13,860 bases of DNA, taken from assembly GCA_947448105.1 (NCBI GenBank), contig CANFNE010000030.1, positions 1 through 13,860 on the forward strand, written 5' to 3'. Source of the stretch: Burkholderiales bacterium. GTDB lineage: Bacteria > Pseudomonadota > Gammaproteobacteria > Burkholderiales > Burkholderiaceae_C. The number at the start of each line of letters is the position of its first letter. The stretch's first letter is position 1. Both the position numbers and the translations under genes were made by a program. Below are positions 1-8,995 of the stretch, in pieces. Under the pieces are notes generated by a model. The model ran no database searches. It was given only the letters and a program-made list of their open reading frames with translations, and was not told where the DNA came from.

Positions 1-22
1 ACCAACCGCTTTGGGAGACCCC

Positions 23-487
23 ATGGATTTACGCAAACTCAAAACCCTGATTGACCTGGTATCGGACTCGAATGTGTCTGAACTCGAAATTACCGAGGCC
101 GAAGGCAAGGTGCGCATCGTCAAGGGCTCCAATGTGGTGATGCAGGGCTACGCGCCTGCGCCCATGCAGATGGCGCCCATGGCAGCCCCCCAAGCGCCTG
201 CCGCAAGCACGGTGGCAGCCCCCGCGCAAGCGCCAGCGCCCGAAGCCCCAGAACTGCACGCCGTGAAGTCACCCATGGTGGGTACGTTTTACCGCTCGTC
301 GGCGCCCGGTGCCAAGTCCTTTGTGGAAGTGGGAGACACGGTCAAGGTGGGTGACACGATTTGCATCATCGAAGCCATGAAGATCCTCAATGAAATTGAG
401 GCGGACAAGGCCGGTAAGGTCGTCCAAATCCTGTGCGAAAACGGCCAGGCGGTGGAGTACGGGCAATCTTTGCTGACCATCGAATAG
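23..487 (+). CDS. accB: Biotin carboxyl carrier protein of acetyl-CoA carboxylase (AccB/BCCP)
   Basis: The 154-aa product carries the covalently bound biotin that AccC carboxylates and that the carboxyltransferase then uses to make malonyl-CoA, the first committed step of fatty-acid synthesis in the cytoplasm. The layout is typical of BCCP. Residues 1-40 form an N-terminal region starting MDLRKLKTLIDLV. Residues about 44-77 are an Ala/Pro/Met-rich flexible linker. The biotinyl domain at about 78-154 contains SPMVGTFY and the EAMK biotinylation motif, with Lys120 as the acceptor. The residue after it is Ile where Leu is common (EAMKIL), a conservative change. The ATG at 23 is preceded by a purine-rich GGGAGA at 14-19 and gives the usual family start; an in-frame TTG at 11 would add only four residues. 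accC begins 12 bp downstream, so the pair is co-transcribed. The promoter lies outside the window. Confidence 0.97.
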   Translation: MDLRKLKTLIDLVSDSNVSELEITEAEGKVRIVKGSNVVMQGYAPAPMQMAPMAAPQAPAASTVAAPAQAPAPEAPELHAVKSPMVGTFYRSSAPGAKSFVEVGDTVKVGDTICIIEAMKILNEIEADKAGKVVQILCENGQAVEYGQSLLTIE

Positions 488-499
488 GCCGGCGCACCC

Positions 500-1849
500 A
501 TGTTCAAAAAAATCCTGATCGCCAACCGCGGCGAGATCGCCCTCAGAATCCAACGCGCCTGCCGCGAGTTGGGCGTCAAGGCGGTCATGGTGTATTCCGA
601 GGCCGACCGCGACGCCAAGTACGTGCGCTTGGCTGAAGAGGCGGTGTGCATTGGCCCGGCCGCCTCCAACCTCAGTTACCTCAATATGCCGGCGATTATT
701 TCGGCCGCGGAAGTGACCGACGCCGAAGCGATTCACCCTGGCTACGGTTTTCTGAGCGAAAACGCGGACTTTGCCGAACGGGTGGAGAAAAGCGGCTTCC
801 AGTTCATCGGCCCCACGCCCGAATCGATCCGACTCATGGGTGACAAGGTCTCGGCCAAGCAAGCCATGATCCGCGCCGGGGTGCCCTGCGTGCCCGGCTC
901 GGAAGGCGAACTGCCCGACGATCCCACGCAAATCCGGCGCATTGCCAAAACCGTGGGCTACCCCGTCATCATCAAGGCCGCAGGCGGCGGCGGCGGGCGC
1001 GGCATGCGCGTGGTGCACACCGAAGCGGCACTCATCAACGCGGTGGCCATGACCAAGGCCGAAGCCGGCGCTGCGTTTGGCAACCCGGCGGTGTACATGG
1101 AGAAATTTCTCCAAAACCCGCGCCACATCGAAATCCAGGTGCTGGCCGACACCTTCAAAAACGCGGTCTACCTGGGCGAGCGCGATTGCTCCATGCAGCG
1201 GCGCCACCAAAAAATCCTGGAAGAAGCACCGGCGCCCGGCATCAACCGCAAGCTGATCGAGCGCATTGGTGAGCGCTGTGTCACTGCCTGCAAGAAGATG
1301 GGTTACCGGGGCGCGGGCACGTTTGAATTTTTGTACGAGGCGGGCGAGTTCTACTTTATTGAAATGAACACCCGCGTGCAGGTAGAGCACCCGGTCACGG
1401 AAATGGTCACCGGCATTGACATCGTCAAAACCCAAATCATGGTGGCGGCGGGCGAAAAGCTGCCCTTTACCCAGCGCCAGATCACCATCAGCGGCCACGC
1501 CATTGAGTGCCGGATCAACGCCGAAGACCCGTACAAGTTCACGCCCTCGCCCGGTCGGATTACCACCTGGCACGCGCCCGGCGGGCCCGGCGTGCGGGTG
1601 GATTCGCACATCTACACCAACTACTTTGTGCCGCCGAACTACGACTCGATGATCGGCAAGCTCATCGTCCATGGCGACACGCGCGAGCAGGCCCTGGCGC
1701 GCATGCGCACAGCCCTGCTGGAAACGGCGGTCGAAGGCATCAACACCAATATCCCCTTGCACCGCGAACTGATGGTGGACGCCAAATTCATGGCCGGGGG
1801 CACCAATATCCATTACCTGGAACATTGGCTGGAGCAGCACAAGCGCTGA
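500..1849 (+). CDS. accC: Biotin carboxylase subunit of acetyl-CoA carboxylase (AccC)
   Basis: This 449-aa ATP-grasp enzyme uses ATP and bicarbonate to carboxylate the biotin on AccB. Length and numbering match the E. coli enzyme as I know it, and the key residues fall at the expected places: Lys116, Lys159, the glycine-rich loop AGGGGGRGM (161-169), His209, Glu211, Lys238, Glu288, Asn290, Arg292 and Arg338. The N-terminal pre-ATP-grasp domain begins MFKKILIANRGEIA, a family signature that fixes the start at 500 even though no strong Shine-Dalgarno is visible. The catalytic strand reads EMNTRVQVEHPVTE. The gene lies 12 bp after accB and 8 bp before prmA, so all three probably share a transcript. 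Nothing is truncated or unusual. A 548-codon open frame on the opposite strand is a codon-bias artefact. Confidence 0.98.
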   Translation: MFKKILIANRGEIALRIQRACRELGVKAVMVYSEADRDAKYVRLAEEAVCIGPAASNLSYLNMPAIISAAEVTDAEAIHPGYGFLSENADFAERVEKSGFQFIGPTPESIRLMGDKVSAKQAMIRAGVPCVPGSEGELPDDPTQIRRIAKTVGYPVIIKAAGGGGGRGMRVVHTEAALINAVAMTKAEAGAAFGNPAVYMEKFLQNPRHIEIQVLADTFKNAVYLGERDCSMQRRHQKILEEAPAPGINRKLIERIGERCVTACKKMGYRGAGTFEFLYEAGEFYFIEMNTRVQVEHPVTEMVTGIDIVKTQIMVAAGEKLPFTQRQITISGHAIECRINAEDPYKFTPSPGRITTWHAPGGPGVRVDSHIYTNYFVPPNYDSMIGKLIVHGDTREQALARMRTALLETAVEGINTNIPLHRELMVDAKFMAGGTNIHYLEHWLEQHKR

Positions 1850-1857
1850 CACACACC

Positions 1858-2736
1858 ATGTTTGAACTGCGCCTGATGTGCCCGCAGAGCCGGGTCGAAG
1901 CCGTGAGCGAGGCACTCGAGGCCCTGGACGCGCTCAGCGTGAGCGTAGAAGACGCCGACGCCCAAACGGACGCCGAAGTCGCCCTGTTCGGCGAACCCGG
2001 CATGCCCGCCCCCAAAGACGGCTGGCAGCGCTCACGCCTGACCGCCTTGTTTTCTGAACAAAGCGCCGCCGTCCAAGCCGGTGCGCTGTTGCAGGCGCAA
2101 GACTTTTTTGACGGCTGCCAGGTGCTGGGCACCACGGCCGTACCCGACCAAGACTGGGTGCGCCTCACGCAATCGCAATTCGCCCCGGTCGATATCACGC
2201 CCACGTTCTGGATTGTGCCGACCTGGCACGCGCTGCCCGAGGCCGCGCGCGAAGTCATTCGCCTGGACCCCGGACTGGCTTTTGGCACTGGCACCCACCC
2301 TACGACCCGTATGTGCCTGCGCTGGATTGCGACGCACCCCATGCCCGCGCAGGCGCTGGACTACGGCTGCGGCTCGGGCATTTTGGCCATTGCGGCTGCC
2401 AAGTTTGGCGCGGCCCAGGTCATGGCGGTAGACATTGACCCTGCTGCAGTGGAGTCCACAGAACTCAATGCCCGCGCCAATGCGGTCACGCTCAGCGCGG
2501 GCCTGCCCGACCAGGCCCAAGGCCACTACGGCCTGGTGCTGGCCAACATCCTGGCCTCGCCGCTCAAGGTGCTCGCACCGCTGCTATGCGCCCATGTGGC
2601 GCCTGGCGGGCGTCTGGTGCTGGCCGGTATTTTGGAGCGCCAGGCCGAAGAACTCCAACAGGCTTATGCACCCTACTGCGAGTTGGAAGTGTCCGACGCC
2701 CAAGAGGGCTGGATACTGATGACAGCGGCCCTGTAA
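1858..2736 (+). CDS. prmA: Ribosomal protein L11 methyltransferase (PrmA)
   Basis: The 292-aa product is a SAM-dependent methyltransferase that trimethylates lysines and the N-terminus of ribosomal protein L11. The N-terminal substrate-recognition domain (about 1-110) begins MFELRLMCP. The family signature LDPGLAFGTGTHPTT lies at 136-150, the SAM-binding motif I DYGCGSG at 168-174, the acidic ribose-binding strand VDIDP at 191-195, and the motif IV equivalent NILASP at 230-235. The frame is open upstream into accC, but the ATG at 1858 is chosen because it gives the family N-terminus and sits 8 bp after the accC stop. No strong ribosome-binding site is visible, so translation may be coupled to accC. 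Family knowledge: PrmA is dispensable in E. coli. Its place behind accBC is a recurrent betaproteobacterial arrangement as I recall it. Confidence 0.96.
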   Translation: MFELRLMCPQSRVEAVSEALEALDALSVSVEDADAQTDAEVALFGEPGMPAPKDGWQRSRLTALFSEQSAAVQAGALLQAQDFFDGCQVLGTTAVPDQDWVRLTQSQFAPVDITPTFWIVPTWHALPEAAREVIRLDPGLAFGTGTHPTTRMCLRWIATHPMPAQALDYGCGSGILAIAAAKFGAAQVMAVDIDPAAVESTELNARANAVTLSAGLPDQAQGHYGLVLANILASPLKVLAPLLCAHVAPGGRLVLAGILERQAEELQQAYAPYCELEVSDAQEGWILMTAAL

Positions 2737-2777
2737 ACCTGCCGCTGCGCGTCCCATCCTGAGCCAAGGAAGCCGCC

Positions 2778-3551
2778 ATGCATCTCAACACCCACTGCCC
2801 CCGCTGCGCCACGGCTTTTCTGGTGACGCAGGAGCAGTTGGGAGAGGCACAGGGGTGGGTTCGTTGCGGCATGTGCCAGGAAGTCTTTATCGCCCAGGCC
2901 CACACGGCGACCCCGCCCCAGACCCTCGAGCTTGACGCACCCCTGCCGCACCAGCAAGAGGCTGTACACAGCGACGCGCCCGAACCCCGCGAAGACGGCG
3001 CACCAGGATCGGCCGCCCAGGGACCCAACAGGCCTGCGCCAAGGCAGTCGCCCGTGAAACGCCCCACCCCGTCTCCTGCGATGCCACGCACGCGCACGCA
3101 GGCTGGGCCGTGGGTTGTGGGAACGTTACTGGTTTTGCTGGCCCTTCAAATCGGTCTGCAGGAGCGCCATTCATGGGTCAGCGCATTTCCCCAAGCCACG
3201 GCCTGGCTGCAGTCCTTGTGCACTGCGGGACGCTGCGGGCTGCGCCAGATCAGCGCCGTGGTCATCGAAGACGCGAGCTTCAGCACCAGCGGCCCTGCGC
3301 TGTTTCACCTCAGCGCCACCGTCTCCAACCGCTCCAAACTGACGCTTGACGCGCCTTCGCTGCTACTCACCCTGAGCGACGCAAGCGACCAGGTGCTGGC
3401 GCGCAAGGTGTATGCACCGCAAGACTGGGGCGCCAAGACCACTACTTTGCCTGGCGCCGCAGGCGTCCCTGCATCGCTGTGGATCCAATGGGATGACGCC
3501 GCCAGCACTCAACGCGTTGTGGGTTACCGGCTACAGGCTTTTTATCCCTGA
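2778..3551 (+). CDS. Zinc-ribbon and DUF3426 domain membrane protein
   Basis: This 257-aa protein has an N-terminal zinc-ribbon of the MJ0042 type: CPRC at residues 7-10 and CGMC at 30-33 provide four cysteine ligands. A proline- and acid-rich linker follows (about 40-105), then one transmembrane segment (about 111-128, WVVGTLLVLLALQIGL) flanked by basic residues. The C-terminal DUF3426 region (about 130-257) is predicted to lie in the periplasm and to be beta-rich. The topology implies a cytoplasmic zinc finger linked to a periplasmic domain, which suggests sensing or scaffolding, but the function is not known. The start has a good Shine-Dalgarno (AAGGA at 2766-2770, 7 bp before ATG). It lies 41 bp after prmA on the same strand and is probably last in the acc operon, with the 3576-3608 hairpin about 25 bp beyond its stop. 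The domain assignment is from recalled family features. Confidence 0.88.
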   Translation: MHLNTHCPRCATAFLVTQEQLGEAQGWVRCGMCQEVFIAQAHTATPPQTLELDAPLPHQQEAVHSDAPEPREDGAPGSAAQGPNRPAPRQSPVKRPTPSPAMPRTRTQAGPWVVGTLLVLLALQIGLQERHSWVSAFPQATAWLQSLCTAGRCGLRQISAVVIEDASFSTSGPALFHLSATVSNRSKLTLDAPSLLLTLSDASDQVLARKVYAPQDWGAKTTTLPGAAGVPASLWIQWDDAASTQRVVGYRLQAFYP

Positions 3552-3572
3552 CAGGGCTGAACAGGCGCCCGT

Positions 3573-3608
3573 AAAAAAGCCCGGCTTCCTTGGCGGGCGC
3601 CGGGCTTT
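3573..3608. terminator. Bidirectional intrinsic terminator between convergent genes
   Basis: A 10-bp perfect stem pairs AAAGCCCGGC (3576-3585) with GCCGGGCTTT (3599-3608) around a 13-nt loop. Read on the minus strand the stem ends in a run of six T (the A-run at 3573-3578), a textbook terminator for the histone-like gene, whose stop codon is about 21 bp away. On the plus strand the stem ends in TTT, weaker but placed just after the DUF3426 gene. A single hairpin serving both convergent units is the simplest reading. Confidence 0.85.
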
Positions 3609-3628
3609 GGAGACAAGCACTTAAACGA

Positions 3629-4222
3629 TTAAGGTTTTGTCGCGCTTGGAAAAGGCCATGCCGCTTTGGGGTTCAGCGTCGTCTGCGCAGGCGCAGGTGC
3701 TGGCTTTTTAGCAGCGGCTTTCTTTGCGGGGGCTGCAGCCTTTTTCACAGGCGCTGCCTTTTTTGCAGGAGCGGCCGCTTTAGCGGGTGCCGCTTTTTTC
3801 GCTGGCGCGGCTTTTTTCGCTACCGCTTTTTTCGCTGGTGCCTTGGCGGGAGCTGCCTTCTTCGCGGCTACTTTTTTCGCTGGCGCTGCCTTTGCGGGAG
3901 CGGCTTTTTTCGCTGCTACTTTTTTGGCAGGCGCTGCTTTGGCGGGAGCTGCCTTCTTCGCGGCTACTTTTTTCGCTGGCGCGGCCTTGGCGGGAGCTGC
4001 CTTTTTCGCAGCGACTTTTTTCGCCGGGGCTTTCACAGCGGCCTTTGCGGGTGCTGCTTTGGCAGGAGCTGCCTGTTTAGCGACCGCTTTTTTAGCGGGT
4101 GCGGGGGCAGCTTTCTTGGCTACGGCCTTTTTGGCGGGGGCCGCAGCCGGTGCAGCTTTCTTTGCGACCACTTTGGTTGCGGGAGCAGCCTTTTTTGCGG
4201 CTGGTTTTTTTGCAGTTGCCAT
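3629..4222 (-). CDS. Histone H1-like Lys/Ala/Pro-rich nucleoid-associated protein
   Basis: The 197-aa product is built almost entirely of Lys, Ala and Pro in KKAAPAK-type repeats. It resembles eukaryotic H1 tails and bacterial proteins such as AlgP and HctB. It should be extremely basic, intrinsically disordered, and bind DNA non-specifically. It opens MATAKKPAAKK. Residues 68-131 hold four tandem 16-residue units (KKVAAKKAAPAKAAPA and variants). A distinct C-terminal tail, NPKAAWPFPSATKP, breaks the pattern; as I recall, this aromatic tail is conserved in burkholderial relatives. The start is well supported: ATG at 4222 has AAGGAG six bases upstream (4229-4234 on the plus strand). It lies downstream of nrdB on the same strand with a 167-bp gap holding two hairpins, so it may have its own promoter, though I could not identify one. 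Nucleoid organisation is inferred from composition only. Low complexity makes length variation between strains likely. Confidence 0.88.
   Translation of the reverse strand: MATAKKPAAKKAAPATKVVAKKAAPAAAPAKKAVAKKAAPAPAKKAVAKQAAPAKAAPAKAAVKAPAKKVAAKKAAPAKAAPAKKVAAKKAAPAKAAPAKKVAAKKAAPAKAAPAKKVAAKKAAPAKAPAKKAVAKKAAPAKKAAPAKAAAPAKKAAPVKKAAAPAKKAAAKKPAPAPAQTTLNPKAAWPFPSATKP
3830..4021 (-). repeat. Four-unit 48-bp tandem repeat inside the histone-like gene
   Basis: Four units with a 48-bp period encode residues 68-131 of the histone-like protein. Alternate units are the most similar: plus-strand positions 3843-3886 and 3939-3982 are identical over 44 bp at a spacing of 96 bp (two periods). The period is a multiple of three, so gain or loss of a unit keeps the frame. 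The fourth unit diverges at its end (AKAPAK instead of AKAAPA). Homogenisation or recent duplication is the likely cause. Confidence 0.85.
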
Positions 4223-4253
4223 AATTTTCTCCTTGATCAGATTACAAAGAGCA

Positions 4254-4278
4254 CTTTTTGCCTATCAGCAGCAAAAAG
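4254..4278 (-). other. Hairpin in the leader of the histone-like gene
   Basis: An 8-bp perfect stem (CTTTTTGC 4254-4261 with GCAAAAAG 4271-4278) encloses a 9-nt loop, 20 bp upstream of the Shine-Dalgarno of the histone-like gene. On the minus strand it is followed by TGCTCTTTGT, too poor in T to be a clear terminator. It could stabilise the leader RNA or mark the end of the nrdAB transcript. No function is demonstrated. It falls in the 167-bp non-coding gap 4223-4389. Confidence 0.4.
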
Positions 4279-4323
4279 AGATTCATGTGGTTGGGCAGGG
4301 TCCCAGCAACATGAACTCGGGAC

Positions 4324-4363
4324 CACAGCCGCTCCGCCACACGCCGGTGCAGTGGGGGCTGTG
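4324..4363 (-). terminator. Possible weak terminator or processing hairpin after nrdB
   Basis: CACAGCC (4324-4330) can pair with GGCTGTG (4357-4363) as a 7-bp outer stem, with a shorter inner pairing of GCCAC and GTGG. It lies 26 bp beyond the nrdB stop on the minus strand. There is no T-run after it, so it would be a Rho-assisted or 3'-end-stabilising structure rather than a standard intrinsic terminator. A second small stem (GGTCCC 4299-4304 with GGGACC 4319-4324) is next to it. Confidence 0.35.
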
Positions 4364-4389
4364 AAATATGCAAGTCCAGAATCAAAACC

Positions 4390-5583
4390 TTAGTCCCAAG
4401 ACAAGGCTCCGCCGGACTGGTATTCAATGACGCGGGTTTCAAAGAAATTGCGTTCTTTCTTCAAGTCGATCATCTCGCTCATCCAGGGGAAAGGATTTTC
4501 CTCATGGGGGAACAGCGCCTCCAGACCGATTTGGGTGGCGCGGCGGTTCGCGATGTAGCGCAGATAGCCCTTGAACATGGACGCATTCATGCCCAGCACG
4601 CCACGCGGCATGGTGTCTTCGGCATAACGGTATTCAAGTTCTACGGCCTGTTCGAACAGGCCCTTGATTTCGGCCTTGAACTCAGGCGTCCAAAGCTGGG
4701 GGTTTTCGGCCTTGAGCTGGTTGATCAGGTCGATGCCGAAATTGCAGTGCATGGATTCGTCGCGCAAGATGTACTGGTACTGCTCGGCCGCACCGGTCAT
4801 CTTGTTTTGGCGGCCCAGCGCCAGGATTTGGGTAAAGCCAACGTAGAAGAACAAACCTTCCATCAGGCAGGCAAACACGATCAGCGACTTGAGCAGCGTC
4901 TGGTCTGTCTCGGGCGTGCCGGTGTGGAAATGCGGGTCCATGATCGCTTCAATGAAGGGGATCAGGAACTGGTCCTTGTCGCGGATAGATTTGACTTCGT
5001 TGTAGGCGCTGAAAATTTCGCCTTCGTCCAGGCCCAACGACTCCACGATGTATTGGTACGCATGCGTGTGGATCGCCTCTTCAAAGGCCTGGCGCAGCAA
5101 AAACTGGCGGCATTCGGGCGCGGTGATGTGGCGGTAGGTGCCCAAAACGATGTTGTTGGCCGCCAGCGAATCCGCGGTCGTAAAGAAACCCAGGTTGCGC
5201 TTGATGATGCGGCGCTCGTCTTCGGTCAGGCCGTTGGGGTCTTTCCACAAGGCGATGTCGCGCGTCATGTTCACCTCTTGCGGCATCCAGTGGTTGGCGC
5301 AGGTGGCCAGGTACTTTTCCCAGGCCCATTTGTACTTGAAGGGCACGAGCTGGTTGACGTCGGTCTTGCCGTTGATGATGCGCTTGTCAGAGGCTTTGAC
5401 GCGGCGGCTTGAGGCCTCGGCAAATGCCACGGCGGCGGTGGCCGTCGTTGGCTCAAAGCCCGCACCAAAGGTCGGTGCTGCGGCCACTTTAGGGCTCGCA
5501 GGCGGCGCAAAAAAAGCGTCGGCGGGGTCGCGCGCAAAAACATTTTGCGCTGCAGGTTTGATGTCTTCTTCCCAGGTCAGCAT
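4390..5583 (-). CDS. nrdB: Class Ia ribonucleotide reductase beta subunit (NrdB)
   Basis: This 397-aa subunit carries the diiron-tyrosyl radical that starts reduction of ribonucleoside diphosphates in NrdA. All diiron ligands are visible: Asp138 (TTADS), Glu169 and His172 (EEAIHTHAY), Glu242 (LMEGLF), and Glu276 and His279 (RDESMH). The radical tyrosine is Tyr176, four residues after His172, so this is a tyrosyl-radical enzyme and not a class Ic type lacking it. The first about 65 residues are a variable Ala/Pro-rich extension. The C-terminus ends GGALSWD and should bind NrdA. The ATG at 5583 starting MLTWEEDIKP is chosen over one 14 codons upstream because this N-terminus is typical of betaproteobacterial NrdB as I recall it; the ribosome-binding site (GGAAAA) is only moderate. 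It lies 105 bp downstream of nrdA, presumably in one operon. Confidence 0.96.
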   Translation of the reverse strand: MLTWEEDIKPAAQNVFARDPADAFFAPPASPKVAAAPTFGAGFEPTTATAAVAFAEASSRRVKASDKRIINGKTDVNQLVPFKYKWAWEKYLATCANHWMPQEVNMTRDIALWKDPNGLTEDERRIIKRNLGFFTTADSLAANNIVLGTYRHITAPECRQFLLRQAFEEAIHTHAYQYIVESLGLDEGEIFSAYNEVKSIRDKDQFLIPFIEAIMDPHFHTGTPETDQTLLKSLIVFACLMEGLFFYVGFTQILALGRQNKMTGAAEQYQYILRDESMHCNFGIDLINQLKAENPQLWTPEFKAEIKGLFEQAVELEYRYAEDTMPRGVLGMNASMFKGYLRYIANRRATQIGLEALFPHEENPFPWMSEMIDLKKERNFFETRVIEYQSGGALSWD

Positions 5584-5614
5584 AGAGTTTTCCAGTTGGC
5601 AGATTATGCGATCA

Positions 5615-5644
5615 GGCGCACGCAATTCATAGCTTTTGTGCGCC
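5615..5644 (-). other. Hairpin in the nrdA-nrdB intergenic spacer
   Basis: GGCGCAC (5615-5621) and GTGCGCC (5638-5644) form a 7-bp perfect stem with a 16-nt loop, in the 105-bp spacer between the nrdA stop and the nrdB start. A smaller stem lies nearer nrdA (GCGCG 5668-5672 with CGCGC 5676-5680). Neither is followed by a T-run on the minus strand, so termination is unlikely. They may set the relative mRNA stability of the two cistrons. This is seen as base pairing only. Confidence 0.4.
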
Positions 5645-5688
5645 CTATTGCAGATTTAATTGATGCAGCGCGTGTCGCGCCGCAAGGT

Positions 5689-8607
<2,919 letters not shown>

Positions 8608-8697
8608 GGTTTCCTTTTGCTATCGGTATTTTTATTAAAAATGGGCTTTTCCGGGGCCCCAGGGGCGGGAACACGCGCCGGGGAGAAAAACGAAAAA

Positions 8698-8713
8698 GCA
8701 CTATATCTGGTGT
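8698..8713. promoter_or_regulatory. NrdR box 1 (proximal, over the -10 element)
   Basis: GCACTATATCTGGTGT matches the known NrdR-box consensus, roughly ACACWATATATWGTGT, at nearly all conserved positions. It covers the -10 hexamer of the nrdAB promoter, so NrdR bound here would block RNA polymerase. NrdR is the ATP/dATP-sensing zinc-finger/ATP-cone repressor of ribonucleotide reductase genes; its own gene is not in this window. Confidence 0.85.
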
Positions 8714-8728
8714 GTGACGGGTACGCAA
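8700..8728 (-). promoter_or_regulatory. Predicted sigma-70-type promoter of nrdAB
   Basis: Read on the minus strand, a -35 element TTGCGT (plus 8723-8728) is followed after exactly 17 bp by a -10 element TATAGT (plus 8700-8705), which matches TATAAT at five of six positions. The -35 is only a half match. Transcription would begin near 8693, leaving a leader of about 85 nt that includes a GC-rich stretch (8651-8680) and an AT-rich stretch (8625-8640). Overlap with the NrdR boxes supports it being the real promoter. Confidence 0.7.
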
Positions 8729-8729
8729 G

Positions 8730-8745
8730 CCACTACCGGTAGTGT
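8730..8745. promoter_or_regulatory. NrdR box 2 (distal, just upstream of the -35 element)
   Basis: CCACTACCGGTAGTGT has a 12-bp perfect palindromic core (CACTACCGGTAGTG, 8731-8744, is fully symmetric) and keeps the CAC...GTG arms of the NrdR consensus, with a GC centre instead of the usual AT. It starts exactly 32 bp (three helical turns) from box 1, the tandem spacing expected for cooperative binding of NrdR multimers on one DNA face. Confidence 0.82.
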
Positions 8746-8818
8746 AGCGAGTGGAAATTTCACGCTCCGGCATGTGCAGGGGAGAAGGCCCACAATGCCA
8801 GCAAAGTTGTCCGGCTTT

Positions 8819-8836
8819 ATCACCTGAAAATCACCT
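8819..8836. repeat. Direct repeat ATCACCT with 11-bp period
   Basis: ATCACCT occurs at 8819-8825 and again at 8830-8836, separated by GAAA. One helical turn between copies is the geometry of a dimeric regulator site. It lies about 75 bp upstream of the distal NrdR box. It could also be chance; no regulator is assigned. Confidence 0.3.
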
Positions 8837-8857
8837 TGGAAAGGCGCACCAATGCGA

Positions 8858-8878
8858 CTGGCGGAACAAAACCGCCAG
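8858..8878. repeat. 7-bp inverted repeat CTGGCGG/CCGCCAG
   Basis: A perfect 7-bp stem with the 7-nt loop AACAAAA lies between ampD and nrdA. There is no adjoining T-run in either direction, so it is not a classic terminator. It may be an RNA structure at the 3' end of the ampD transcript or an operator-like palindrome. Confidence 0.35.
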
Positions 8879-8995
8879 GATTTACCGGCCTTGGCGGCCG
8901 TTTTGCCGCTGAACACCGCGTGTTTGCTGGCTTTGTCGGCCTACCGACAGTAAATTTGCGAAATCTAATTGCTGCAAACGAAAGAAATAAAAAAT

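Larger units (their letters stand above)
8746..8995. other. Non-coding stretch between the nrdA promoter and the ampD 3' end
   Basis: These 250 bp are upstream of nrdA and downstream of ampD, both on the minus strand. Short open frames exist but none has a ribosome-binding site or a recognisable product. I see a 7-bp direct repeat ATCACCT (8819-8825 and 8830-8836, period 11 bp), a 7-bp stem CTGGCGG/CCGCCAG (8858-8864 and 8872-8878), a 5-bp stem followed by TTTT on the plus strand (8886-8904), and a 5-bp stem CGGCC...GGCCG-like structure near 8936-8946 that might serve ampD. No clear intrinsic terminator for ampD and no second promoter were identified. The base composition turns AT-rich close to ampD (8950-9005). 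Confidence 0.6.

Noticed and set aside
269..1915. 548-codon open frame on the minus strand opposite accC
   Set aside because: accC on the plus strand has every catalytic residue. The antisense frame is open because of high-GC codon bias, has no recognisable domain, and its composition (His/Arg/Gly/Val-rich) is typical of shadows.
3830..4021. Periodic repeats considered as a CRISPR array or other non-coding repeat
   Set aside because: The 48-bp units are contiguous without spacers and are in frame with a Lys/Ala/Pro-rich coding sequence.
3590..4393. Cys/Phe/Gly-rich and Ala/Phe/Gly-rich plus-strand frames opposite the histone-like gene
   Set aside because: These are complements of the Lys/Ala/Pro repeats. 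The minus-strand gene has the Shine-Dalgarno, a sensible start and a terminator.
4504..5412. 302-codon plus-strand open frame opposite nrdB
   Set aside because: Antisense to an intact nrdB with all metal ligands; no ribosome-binding site or known motif.
8881..8904. Small RNA on the plus strand ending at the CGGCC/GGCCG stem followed by TTTT
   Set aside because: The stem is only 5 bp with four T, and I found no convincing plus-strand promoter within the preceding 150 bp.
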